Position numbers and translations under genes: made by a program. From CAWEFA01 sp963808135 (GTDB lineage: Bacteria > Bacteroidota > Bacteroidia > Bacteroidales > DTGW01), in assembly GCA_963808135.1 (NCBI GenBank), contig CAWEFA010000147.1, forward strand, positions 1 to 40,722: DNA of 40,722 nt. The letters run 5' to 3'. Under the pieces are notes generated by a model. It did no database searches. It had not been told where the DNA came from and saw only the letters and a list, made by a program, of their open reading frames with translations. Numbering within the stretch: position 1 is the stretch's first letter; each line of letters opens with the position of its first letter. Shown here piece after piece: positions 28,268 to 36,437 of this stretch.

Positions 28268-29335
28268 TTACGCGGGTTCCAAAGAAGTAACGGCCCGGGC
28301 GGTACTGGGCAATTCGCGTTTGACGAAATAGGTGGGTTCCTTCAACTCCCGAATCAGCGTAGGGATGATCTCGCGGTAGGCTTCCCAGAGGCTGTTATAG
28401 GGTTTGGGCATGTCGGACTTTATTTCCTGGTGCAGCTTGCCGAGCGCGTGGTAGGGCACCATGGGGAACATGTGATGCTCGATGTGGTAATTCATATCCC
28501 AGTAGATGAAGCGGAAAATGGGATTCATGTAGATGGTGCGGGTGTTGAGGCGGTGGTCGAGAATGTCTTCCGCCAGGCCGGCGTGCTGGGTGAGGCTGAA
28601 GATATCCATCAGCCAACCCCCGTAGATAGCGGGCAGGCCCACATACATCAGTGGCAGGAACGTATGTTTGGCAATGGCCAGGGCAATAACCGCCGCGTAG
28701 ATCAACAAGTAGATGCGCGCGTTGCGAAAGACCTTGTGGCGCTCCGAATCGGGAATGTAAGTCTCTTCCGCCGGAGTAAGGCGCCCCATGAAGTGCAGCC
28801 CCATCTCGTAAAATTCGGTCCGCAGCCGCTTCAGGTTGAGAACGTCCAGCGCGATGCCCAGCAGATCGGGCGGACGCGGGGCGGCGATTTCAGGGTCGCG
28901 GCCCACCACGATGGTGTCCGTATGGTGCCGCGTGTGGCTCCACCGCGATGGGACGGATTCAAAGATATACATGAAGGAGGCAATTTCAAACAGCGCATCA
29001 TTCATCCAAGGCGTTTTGAAGGCCGTGCCATGCCCCGACTCATGCCAGCGCGGACCGGAGGCCGATCCGTAAAGAATCCCGTAGACCAGGAAGCTGGGAA
29101 CCGCCCACCACGTGTGCCAAGTCAGAAAACCGAGCGTACCCGAAATGATGATGGCAGCAAACCAGATCACCGTATCGCGGATGGCCGGCCCGTCGCGCCG
29201 CTGCATCAGTTCCCTCATCCGTGGGCGGGAGATCTTGCAGGCATACCACTCGGCATTGGCCAGTCCACGTTCCTCGGCAAGCTTTGCCTCACGCCCAATC
29301 AGACTGTAATCACGCTTGGTGATTTCAACTGGCAT
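28268..29335 (-). CDS. membrane fatty acid desaturase
   Basis: 355 residues. All three histidine boxes of integral-membrane desaturases are intact: HESGH (98-102), HTRHH (134-138) and HIEHH (284-288). Hydrophobic segments lie at about 54-90, 110-125, 207-222 and 225-245. It introduces a double bond into acyl chains, using a di-iron centre in the membrane. An N-terminal region of about 50 residues carries an arginine-rich stretch (RPRMRELMQRRDG). The frame is unbroken, unlike many genes farther right. Neighbours give no further clue to the chain position. Confidence 0.88.
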   Translation of the reverse strand: MPVEITKRDYSLIGREAKLAEERGLANAEWYACKISRPRMRELMQRRDGPAIRDTVIWFAAIIISGTLGFLTWHTWWAVPSFLVYGILYGSASGPRWHESGHGTAFKTPWMNDALFEIASFMYIFESVPSRWSHTRHHTDTIVVGRDPEIAAPRPPDLLGIALDVLNLKRLRTEFYEMGLHFMGRLTPAEETYIPDSERHKVFRNARIYLLIYAAVIALAIAKHTFLPLMYVGLPAIYGGWLMDIFSLTQHAGLAEDILDHRLNTRTIYMNPIFRFIYWDMNYHIEHHMFPMVPYHALGKLHQEIKSDMPKPYNSLWEAYREIIPTLIRELKEPTYFVKRELPSTARAVTSLEPA

Positions 29336-29568
29336 TCCGTAACATCCTCCTCACTCATCTAGTATGCCACACTCATGCCGGGTTTTTGAACGGGGGCAGC
29401 GATGTAGATCCACTTCGGCGTGGCTGGCGAAAACACTCGAATTTTAGTTTCTACGATCTCTCCTTTCGGCCCCCTCGCGACCCGGCCGATGCGGTCTAAA
29501 ACTGCCCAAGGCCCTTCGTGGTCGCGGCCTCCCAAAATCAGGAAACCGCACCAGTCGGCTGTTCAACT

Positions 29569-29917
29569 GGTAGTTTCTCAGTTTGAATTCTGGTCCGGTA
29601 AAGGTCCGAAGGTGAATTCAATCTTCAGGAACGATTCCGGCAGCGTCCTGCGAGACTTTCACCGGCGCCGAAGTCAAGGGCCGTAGGCCCGACAGAATGT
29701 GGCCCACGGCGCCAGCCGTGGGACTGCCGCGAATCGCAGATTCGTGAGCCCCGGAAGTGGGCGAAAGAAGAAGGATGTGCCACGCCACTTTCTGTCTCCC
29801 CTGCCGGGGCTTGATCGGGTTTTTCGAGTGCTTACTCCCCATGGCTATCGCCATGGGCCACATTCTGCCGCCGCTCCGCGGCTGACGGCCGCTGAAAATT
29901 CAAACTGAGACACTACC
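29569..29917. mobile_element. MITE-like element 1, nested palindromes, 8-bp target duplication
   Basis: Terminal inverted repeats of about 22 bp (ggtagtttctcagtttgaat at the left; its complement with one mismatch at the right, ending cactacc at 29917) enclose 349 bp with no gene. It is flanked by gttcaact (29561-29568) and gttcacct (29918-29925), an 8-bp duplication with one mismatch. Inside is a 14-bp perfect pair (cagaatgtggccca 29693-29706, tgggccacattctg 29854-29867) that encloses three further hairpins: cccacggc/gccgtggg at 29703-29722, gccccgg/ccggggc at 29748-29810, and cccatggc/gccatggg at 29838-29857. It shares terminal sequence with the element at 34001-34121. Confidence 0.75.
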
Positions 29918-30028
29918 GTTCACCTCAGTCTCGTTACGGCAAAGAAATGACAAATCGTTAGTAGGAAATAAACACACCGGAGAGATGAAAAGGGTCTATA
30001 ATTTGGCAGGTTTAGGTGGAGGCCGATT

Positions 30029-31732
30029 ATGAAAAGCTTGGCCCTACGTTGTAAGTTTCCTCTCATTGTTTGTCTCGGGATTCTCTCAATTCCAACTCTC
30101 GCACTGGCTGACAAAGATCAATCTCTTCCAGCTCGGGCGTCGACTGCCGCTGGTCTGTCCCACGTGCGGGTGGTGCGGTTGAGTTACATCAGCGGCGCGG
30201 TAAGCGTGAAGCGTCCGGGCTCGACAGAATGGGCGAAGGCCCTGGTGAACACGCCTCTTCAGGAAGGCTTTGAGATCTCGACGTCCGAAAACAGTTACGC
30301 CGAGGTGGAATTTGAAAACGGTTCCACGGCGCGGCTGGGCGAGCTTTCCAAGCTCAACTTTGACCAGTTGGCCGTCGATGCGGAGGGAAACAAACTGAAC
30401 GTCCTCACGTTTGAAAAAGGGTATGCGACCTTCCACCTGATTCCCGAGCACCACGACTCCTACACCGTCAAGATCTCCAAGACGACGGTGACTCCAAATG
30501 GCAAGACGCTCTTTCGCGCCGACTTGGGCGAACACCGGGGCCGCGTGGAGGTCTTTTCCGGCTCCGTCCAAATGGCCACGGCGGCAAACTCGGAGAAACT
30601 TACCAAGAACAAAGTTGTGGAATTCGATCCGGAAGCCGCTCTAGTCGCGTTCGACATCAAAACCGGGATTGTCAAAGATTCCTGGGACGGATGGACGGAC
30701 AAACGCGACACTCAGGCACAGCTTGCCCTTTCCTCCCAGTCGCTTTCATACGGGAATTCCATGTATGGGTTCAGTGACCTCGACGCATACGGCGAATGGG
30801 CCTTCTTCCCCGGATTTGGTTATGGCTGGTCTCCCTTCGTGGGCATGGGCTGGGAACCCTTCGGCTTGGGGATGTGGAGTTGGTATCCGAGCTTCGGCTA
30901 TACCTGGATCTCTGCCGAGCCCTGGGGTTGGTTGCCTTATCACTATGGCAACTGGAGCTACAATCCCGGTTTCGGCTGGTTCTGGATGCCAACGGGTTCA
31001 ACAGCATTCTCCGCCGCCCCGGTAAATTGGTATTCAGGACCGGGATGGGTTGGCTGGACTCCGCGGGGAACACGTGGTCCAGGGGCGCAAGGAAGGATGA
31101 CTACGGCGCCTACGATCGCCCTCCAGAATGGACAATACATCGGCCCGAATAACGTCATTCACATGCCGGTAACGGCTGGTACCGCGATTAAACAGGTGCC
31201 GTTTGCGCCCGGCGCCGGAGCTATGCTATCCGGTTTGAGAGGAAAAGAGGCGCCGCAGGGTGCCGTTGGGATGCGGGCGGCCACCATGCAACGCACCGCG
31301 CCCCCTTCAATTCTGATGGGCGGTAATGCCGCCACCGAGGGATCGTTGCGGGGTGGCCATCATGAGCCTCTGCGCGCCCGCATGGGAACGACCTTGGGTG
31401 GGCAATACCGTGTTGGCGGAACCGTGGGAGAGTTTCGCGGCGACGCCTTTAAGGGTACTGGCGGGCCCAATGCAGTGGCCGGACCACAGGGACAAAGTCC
31501 CGCTGCAGCCCCGGTCTTCGTCTCGCGCGGTCAAGGTGGGGCAGGCTCGGCACCGATGGGTGGCAATTCGGCGCCATCGGTTGGAGCCGGCGGATCAAGC
31601 CGTGGTGGTGGAATGGGTGGCAATAGTATGGGCGGTGGCGGCATGAGCCACGGCGGAGGTATGGGTGGCGGCGGCACGTCCATGGGGGGCGCAAGCGCCG
31701 GGGGAAACACCCCAGCCGGTCGAGGCCACTAG
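30029..31732 (+). CDS. secreted FecR / DUF6600-type protein with Gly-rich tail
   Basis: 567 residues, unbroken. A signal peptide (about 1-27, TLALA cut) is followed by a FecR-like beta domain (about 47-165: SYISGAVSVKRPGSTEW, NSYAEVEFENGSTARLGELSKL). A Trp/Tyr/Gly-rich DUF6600-like domain follows (about 255-345: DLDAYGEWAFFPGFGYGW, WISAEPWGWLPYHYGNW), then a long low-complexity region ending in Gly/Met/Ser repeats (GGGMGG). It probably lies at the cell surface; the function is unknown. The TonB-signalling FecR partners are absent. This architecture is common in Acidobacteria and related phyla, which is one basis for assigning the right half of the window. Confidence 0.75.
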   Translation: MKSLALRCKFPLIVCLGILSIPTLALADKDQSLPARASTAAGLSHVRVVRLSYISGAVSVKRPGSTEWAKALVNTPLQEGFEISTSENSYAEVEFENGSTARLGELSKLNFDQLAVDAEGNKLNVLTFEKGYATFHLIPEHHDSYTVKISKTTVTPNGKTLFRADLGEHRGRVEVFSGSVQMATAANSEKLTKNKVVEFDPEAALVAFDIKTGIVKDSWDGWTDKRDTQAQLALSSQSLSYGNSMYGFSDLDAYGEWAFFPGFGYGWSPFVGMGWEPFGLGMWSWYPSFGYTWISAEPWGWLPYHYGNWSYNPGFGWFWMPTGSTAFSAAPVNWYSGPGWVGWTPRGTRGPGAQGRMTTAPTIALQNGQYIGPNNVIHMPVTAGTAIKQVPFAPGAGAMLSGLRGKEAPQGAVGMRAATMQRTAPPSILMGGNAATEGSLRGGHHEPLRARMGTTLGGQYRVGGTVGEFRGDAFKGTGGPNAVAGPQGQSPAAAPVFVSRGQGGAGSAPMGGNSAPSVGAGGSSRGGGMGGNSMGGGGMSHGGGMGGGGTSMGGASAGGNTPAGRGH

Positions 31733-31754
31733 ACCCAACTCCCGCAAGGCCAAC

Positions 31755-32995
31755 TCACCAGTTGGTGATCGACCCGTCAGGCCTGCGCAGCATGGGAATC
31801 GGCCGCCTCTGTTCCGTGACTTCTGAGACCAATTGCAGCGGTTTCGTATCCACTGTCACACCCAGCCCTGGGCGGCGGTTTGGCCACATCTTGCCGTTGC
31901 GGAAGTCATACCCCTCGGGCAAGTAGGGATACCCGTGCTTTCCATCCTTCGTCATTTCCATAAGCACTGGACCCGGAAAAACTGAACACGCATGCACCAG
32001 CGCCGCCTCCGAAACGGGGCCGGTGAAGTGCGGGATCAGTCCCACGTAATGGGTCTCGCACAGCGCTGCGATCTTCATGTACTCGGTGATGCCGCCGACA
32101 TTGGGGATGGTCACGCGCGCGTAGTCGATTAACTGTTGCTCGATCAATTCATTCACATCCCACTTGCTTCCAAATTGCTCGCCGACCGCAATCGGAACCT
32201 TGACGTGCTGGCGAAGCTCGCGATAAACCCCGGGATTTTCCGAGCGCACGAGGTCTTCGGCAAAATAAGGTTGGAGAGGTTCGATCAAGGTGCTGAGACG
32301 TACGGCATCGGGAAAATCCAACCTCGTGTGGTAATCGAGCGCCCAATCGCCGTCCTTGCCCACGCCCTCGCGAATCTGCACGCAATCGGCGTAAGTTTGA
32401 TCCATGGCCTGGTGCGAATTGAATGGTTGCCCGGGCAGCGGATCGGCGGTGGCGGAACGATACGCGCGAAATCCGGCTTCAACGCAGGCACGAGCCGTTT
32501 CCTTCAGCGTCCCCCGCGATGGATAGCTGGTCGCATAGCACTCCACATAGTCGCGCGAAGCACCGCCCAAAAGGTCGCTGACCGGCACCCCAGGGCCTTC
32601 CCCTTGATATCCCAAAGCGCCAAATCGAGCGCGCCCAAGGCATCGAGCTTTTCGCGGCCGGCAGGGTAAAAATACCCGCGGAACATCATCTGCCAGAGGT
32701 GATCGATGCGGAAGGGATCCTCGCCAATCAGCATCGCAGCGCATTGCTCAATCGTGTCCTTCACGCCGCCTTCGCCAATGCCGGTGATTCCCTGATCGGT
32801 CTCCACCATGACGATATGAAACGACTGGTTGAATGTCGCGATGGAATTCGGATTGATGTAGAAGCGGATGCGCGTGATCTTGAGTGGCGGCTTGCTCGCG
32901 CCGGAATCGGTCGTAGATCTTGCCGCGACGGCGCCGCGGGCCAGTCCCGCGGCCCCTGCTCCACCGGCCATTTGCAAGAAGGATCGTCGCTTCAT
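31755..32995 (-). CDS. Tat-exported mandelate racemase/muconate lactonizing enzyme family protein, one frameshift
   Basis: Read as 413 residues across a one-base deletion in a C run at 32588-32591. The first frame (start 32995) has a Tat signal MKRRSFLQMAGGAG, the N-terminal enolase-superfamily domain (IVMVETDQGITGIGEGG) and LDALGALDLALWDIKGKALG. The second continues VPVSDLLGG and the barrel with metal ligands in ALDYHTRLDFP, FAEDLVRSENP and AVGEQFGSKWD, and a late LIPHFTGP motif. The family dehydrates or racemises acid sugars; the ligand pattern is closest to galactonate-type dehydratases, but the substrate is uncertain. The conserved continuation suggests a sequencing error. Confidence 0.8.
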
Positions 32996-33027
32996 TTTGC
33001 CCTCCCGTGCCCCAATTCCTCCGCTCT

Positions 33028-33393
33028 CTATTTGAGCGCCAAGGGGACCATGCGAGACTTGCGGATCACCCGGTCACGTGTAAGCAAAGGGATGTTTTCC
33101 ACGACACTCGTGGCGGCGATAATCTCATCCGCCGGATCAGACGAGAAGTCGAGGAGAGTGCTCTGGCGGGCGATCTCCAGGGTGATAGGGAAGACGGTGA
33201 GGTGGCGACGCCAAGTCCGAAACTCGGCGCTGTCCAAGTCCATTTTCACGCGATTTCTTCGAACCAGCATGGCAAGTTCCCACAAGACGATGTCTGAAAC
33301 TGCCAAGTCCTCATTCACGGCGCAGGCGATTTCATCCGCACTAACATCGCCGGCAATCATTGCCACGAGCATGTGGGTGTCAAGATTGAGCAT
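33028..33393 (-). CDS. PIN-domain toxin (VapC-like)
   Basis: 121 residues from the ATG at 33393 (MLNLDTHMLV), which gives the normal PIN start; the frame opens 13 codons earlier. Acidic residues of the ribonuclease site are seen in NLDTHM, in VLWELAML (Glu) and in DPADEIIAATSV (Asp, Asp, Glu). Such toxins cut tRNA or rRNA when the antitoxin is lost. The start overlaps the end of the antitoxin gene by 14 bases, the usual order for these pairs. Confidence 0.85.
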   Translation of the reverse strand: MLNLDTHMLVAMIAGDVSADEIACAVNEDLAVSDIVLWELAMLVRRNRVKMDLDSAEFRTWRRHLTVFPITLEIARQSTLLDFSSDPADEIIAATSVVENIPLLTRDRVIRKSRMVPLALK

Positions 33394-33622
33394 TCCACTT
33401 TCGACCCGTTGAGAAGATGTCGCCCTTAACAACGACTTTGCCCTTCATCAGCCCAATCAACTTGGAATTGTCCACCTTATGCACGGGGATGAGCTTTGCC
33501 ACCGGATTGCCCCTCTTGGTGATGACAATACCCTCCGCCTCAAGTTCGTCGAGGATCCTGAGGCACTTCGCCTTGAATACAGTGGCGCTGATTTGCTTTT
33601 GCACAGGCTTCATACGCACCAT
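33380..33622 (-). CDS. Phd/YefM-type antitoxin
   Basis: 80 residues if it starts at the ATG at 33622 (77 from 33613). The opening KPVQKQISATVFKAKCLRILDELEAEGIVITKRGNPVAKLIPV is the Phd fold, which binds DNA and the toxin. The C-terminal part (GLMKGKVVVKGDIF) is the toxin-binding tail typical of Phd antitoxins paired with PIN toxins. It is first in the pair and expected to autorepress the operon. Confidence 0.85.
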   Translation of the reverse strand: MVRMKPVQKQISATVFKAKCLRILDELEAEGIVITKRGNPVAKLIPVHKVDNSKLIGLMKGKVVVKGDIFSTGRKWNAQS

Positions 33623-34000
33623 GATACCAAATGACCAGTCAGATGACCAGTTAAGCGTTGAGAATCCCGACGCCTCGCAATTGGGGCGCGAGCTTGGGAA
33701 AGCGATGCCGGAGGAAAAGGCCAAACGTGCATTTTTGTAACTGGCTTATTTTCAGTATGTTCTCAGCTTTGGGAAGGGAAAAACCCGAAAACTTTCCCTT
33801 TGTTATCAATAAGTTCTCAGCTTTGTGTAATTTTTTCCATACGAGTAAAAAGTCAGCACCGCATTGGGGAAATTTTTTCCCAACGGACAGGAAGGCGGCA
33901 CGAAATTGCGCGGTATTGAGGCTTCGGCAGGCGATGTCCATGGCATTCTCCTCCAGTATATTCTAGCCTATCATGATATCAATGTCAAGGAAAAAATGCC
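33623..34000. other. intergenic region with an AT-richer island and 13-bp direct repeats
   Basis: Next to the toxin-antitoxin pair lies a stretch (about 33,730-33,885) noticeably richer in A/T than its surroundings. It holds a 13-bp direct repeat (gttctcagctttg at 33759-33771 and 33813-33825) and a near-palindrome (ggggaaattttttccc) near 33,865-33,880. Open frames across it resemble no family I know. Confidence 0.4.
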
Positions 34001-34121
34001 GGTGGTGTCCCATTTTGAATGTAGCGCCGACCTTCAGGTCGGCACATGCTGAACTAAAGTTCAGCGCTACAAGTCGCATGCCGGGTCAAGCCCGGCCCCA
34101 TAGGCAAATTGGGACACTACC
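34001..34121. mobile_element. MITE-like element 2, perfect 8-bp target duplication
   Basis: Terminal inverted repeats ggtggtgtcccattttg (34001-34017) and caaattgggacactacc (34105-34121) differ at two positions. The flanks are a perfect direct repeat, aaaatgcc at 33993-34000 and 34122-34129. Inside, gtagcgc/gcgctac (34021-34027, 34064-34070) closes a cruciform holding ccgacct/aggtcgg and gctgaact/agttcagc hairpins, followed by a gccggg/cccggc hairpin (about 34080-34096). There is no gene. The ends match element 1 (29569-29917). Confidence 0.8.
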
Positions 34122-34186
34122 AAAATGCCTGATATTGGCCTACGGGAGTCGCGAGCGTTGCCTTCCCCATGACGGCCAGGCCGCAC

Positions 34187-34399
34187 CGCGGGTGGCACAG
34201 ACAATAGTTGCTTACCACGGCTCGATCAATTCACGGGTGGCGGATCCATCGGGGCGACCCAAACCTTCCCTTGAATGCCGTCGGGATTCTGCTGAAAGTC
34301 GTCAATGTGGCGCAGACATCCAGAACAATGTCTGCGACCCCATCGGCGGTATTGATGCAGCGTTTGGGCCTATGCCCCACGATGTCTGTGCCACCCGCG
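34187..34399. repeat. 17-bp perfect inverted repeat enclosing a further hairpin
   Basis: cgcgggtggcacagaca (34187-34203) pairs with tgtctgtgccacccgcg (34383-34399). Inside is a 9-bp hairpin (cgcagacat 34311-34319, atgtctgcg 34328-34336). It does not share the terminal sequence of the two MITE-like elements, and no 8-bp duplication is evident. The surrounding 34,130-34,600 spacer has no gene and precedes phosphoglucomutase. Confidence 0.6.
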
Positions 34400-34609
34400 A
34401 CGATGGGATTTAACGCCAGCTTCACGAAAGTCGGCAACCAATGTTATGGGGGAGAGAGTTAATGGCGAACGGCGGTTCTTAGGGCAGGCGCGAATCCCCT
34501 GCTCGTATCGGCAAGGATGGCGATAGAATGAGTCATTCGTCAGTACTCGATAGCCTCGCGCTGGTGCGGCCAAGTTCTGGATGGCGAGGCCTACCACGGA
34601 GGCTCTCAC

Positions 34610-36269
34610 ATGCAGGTTAGTCCCAAGGCTGGAAAACTTGCCGACGCAAGTGACCTCGTCAACGTTCCCAAAGCTGATCACGGCTTACTTTCAGCGAGCA
34701 TCCCGACCCGGCGATTCGGGAACAGCGCGTATCCTTTGGCACCTCGGGCCACCGGGGGTCGGCGTTCAAGTGCAGCTTCAACGAAGACCACATTCTGGCC
34801 ATCTCCCAAGCCATCTGCGAATACCGGAAACAGCAGAGGACTGAAGGCCCACTCTTTATCGGCAAGGACACGCATGCCCTTTCCGAGAGCGGGTTTGTGA
34901 CCGCGCTGGAAGTTCTCGCGGCCAATGGGGTTCACGTGATGGTGGACGCCGCCGGCGGGTACACTCCCACGCCGGCCGTTTCCCATGCCATTTTGAATTT
35001 CAATCGCGCGCAGCCGGCCGGCCTCGCCGATGGAATTGTGATCACGCCGTCGCACAATCCTCCCGATGATGGAGGCTTCAAGTACAACCCCCCGCACGGC
35101 GGACCGGCGGACACCGACGCTACGAAGTGGATCGAGCAGCGGGCCAACAAGATTCTGGAGGATAAGCTCCGGGAGGTTCAGCGCGTGCCTTACGCGCGAG
35201 CGCGGTCGGCGGACACAACCCACCGCCACGATTACGTCGGCAGCTTACGTGAAGGACCTCGCGGCGGTGGTCGATCTGGCGGCCATTCAAAGCGCCGGAG
35301 TGAAAATCGGGGTCGACCCCCTGGGTGGCGCGAGCGTCGCCTACTGGGGGCCGATCCGCGACCGCTACCATCTTAATCTGACCGTCGTCAACGAGCTGGT
35401 TGACCCCACTTTCCGCTTCATGACCATCGATTGGGACGGGAAAATCCGCATGGACTGCTCCTCGCCGTACGCCATGGCGAGTCTGATCGGCGCGAAGGAG
35501 CAGCTTTGACGTGGCCTTCGCCAACGACACCGATGCCGACCGGCACGGGATCGTGACGCGCGAGGGCGGGCTGATGAATCCGAACCACTACCTCGCCGTG
35601 GCCATTGATTACCTCTTTCAAAACCGCCCGGCTCTGGCCCGCCCACGCGGCGGTGGGCAAGACGGTGGTCAGCAGCAGCTTGATTGACCGCGTTGCCCAG
35701 CGTTTGGGGCGGAAGCTTGTGGAAGTGCCGGTGGGGTTCAAGTGGTTTGTCGAGGGCCTGCTCAGCGGCGGGCTGGGCTTTGGGGGTGAGGAGAGCGCCG
35801 GCGCGTCGTTTCTCGCTCTAACGGGCAAGTTTGGAGCACGGACAAAGATGGGCTCATCCTCGGCCTGCTGGCTGCCGAAATAATAGCTAAGACCGGACGC
35901 GACCCGGCGGAGCATCATCGCGCGCTGACCAACGAGTTTGGCGAAATGGTGTATGAGCGCACCGATATGCCCGCCACTCCGGAGGAAAAGGCGGCGCTGG
36001 GGAAATTGTCGCCCCGGCAAGTGCGGGACGTGGAGGTGGCGGGCGAAAAGATTGTGGCGAAATTTTCCGACGCTCCCGGCAACGGCGCGGCCATTGGCGG
36101 GATTAAGGTCGTTACCGAACACGGATGGTTCGCCGCCCGGCCCTCCGGGACCGAGGATGTGTATAAGTTCTATGCCGAAAGCATGAACGGGACCGAGCAC
36201 CTGCGCACGGATTCAGGAAGAAGGACGCGCCCTGATCTCACGCGCCGCAGATATGCGGCTGCGAAGTAG
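34610..36269 (+). CDS. pgm: phosphoglucomutase (alpha-D-glucose), broken by about seven frameshifts
   Basis: Read across frames this is a full-length Pgm of about 550 residues, close to the E. coli length. Segments in order: MQVSPKAGKLADASDLVNV, SFGTSGHRGSAFKCSF (34,715 on), GPLFIGKDTHALSESGF, VITPSHNPPDDGGFKYNPP (catalytic SHNP loop), VKIGVDPLGGASVAYW, VAFANDTDADRHGIV (the metal-binding DxDxD loop), VPVGFKWFVEGL, GFGGEESAGASFL (sugar-binding) and AARPSGTEDVYKFY (phosphate-binding). Shifts lie near 34,670, 34,693, 35,240, 35,507, 35,630, 35,832 and 36,205. It interconverts glucose-1-phosphate and glucose-6-phosphate. It sits just before glgP, which makes glucose-1-phosphate. Conservation in all frames argues for sequencing error. 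Confidence 0.85.
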
Positions 36270-36437
36270 GAGCCGCAAGCTTGCGAGCGGATTCCAACGA
36301 AACTCGCTACAGCTGCATGCGCAAGAAGTTTGCACAGCGGACAAGACTGGGTCTCGCGATGCCGACCTGCTTTGCAATCCGATTAGAGACTCATCCTCAG
36401 CCTGAGGATCGAAAGTGCAGCCTGAAAGGAAGGCAAC

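Noticed and set aside
28430..29362. 310-residue plus-strand open frame opposite the desaturase
   Set aside because: It is the antisense shadow of a gene with three intact histidine boxes; long antisense frames are expected in GC-rich DNA.
29420..29863. Open frames inside and beside MITE-like element 1
   Set aside because: They run through the terminal repeats and hairpins, match no family and have no ribosome site.
33651..33966. Overlapping open frames on both strands of the AT-rich island
   Set aside because: They have no recognisable motif, cross the direct repeats and show no start signal.
34187..34399. Third member of the MITE-like family
   Set aside because: The ends differ from GGTAGTGTC and no 8-bp duplication flanks them.
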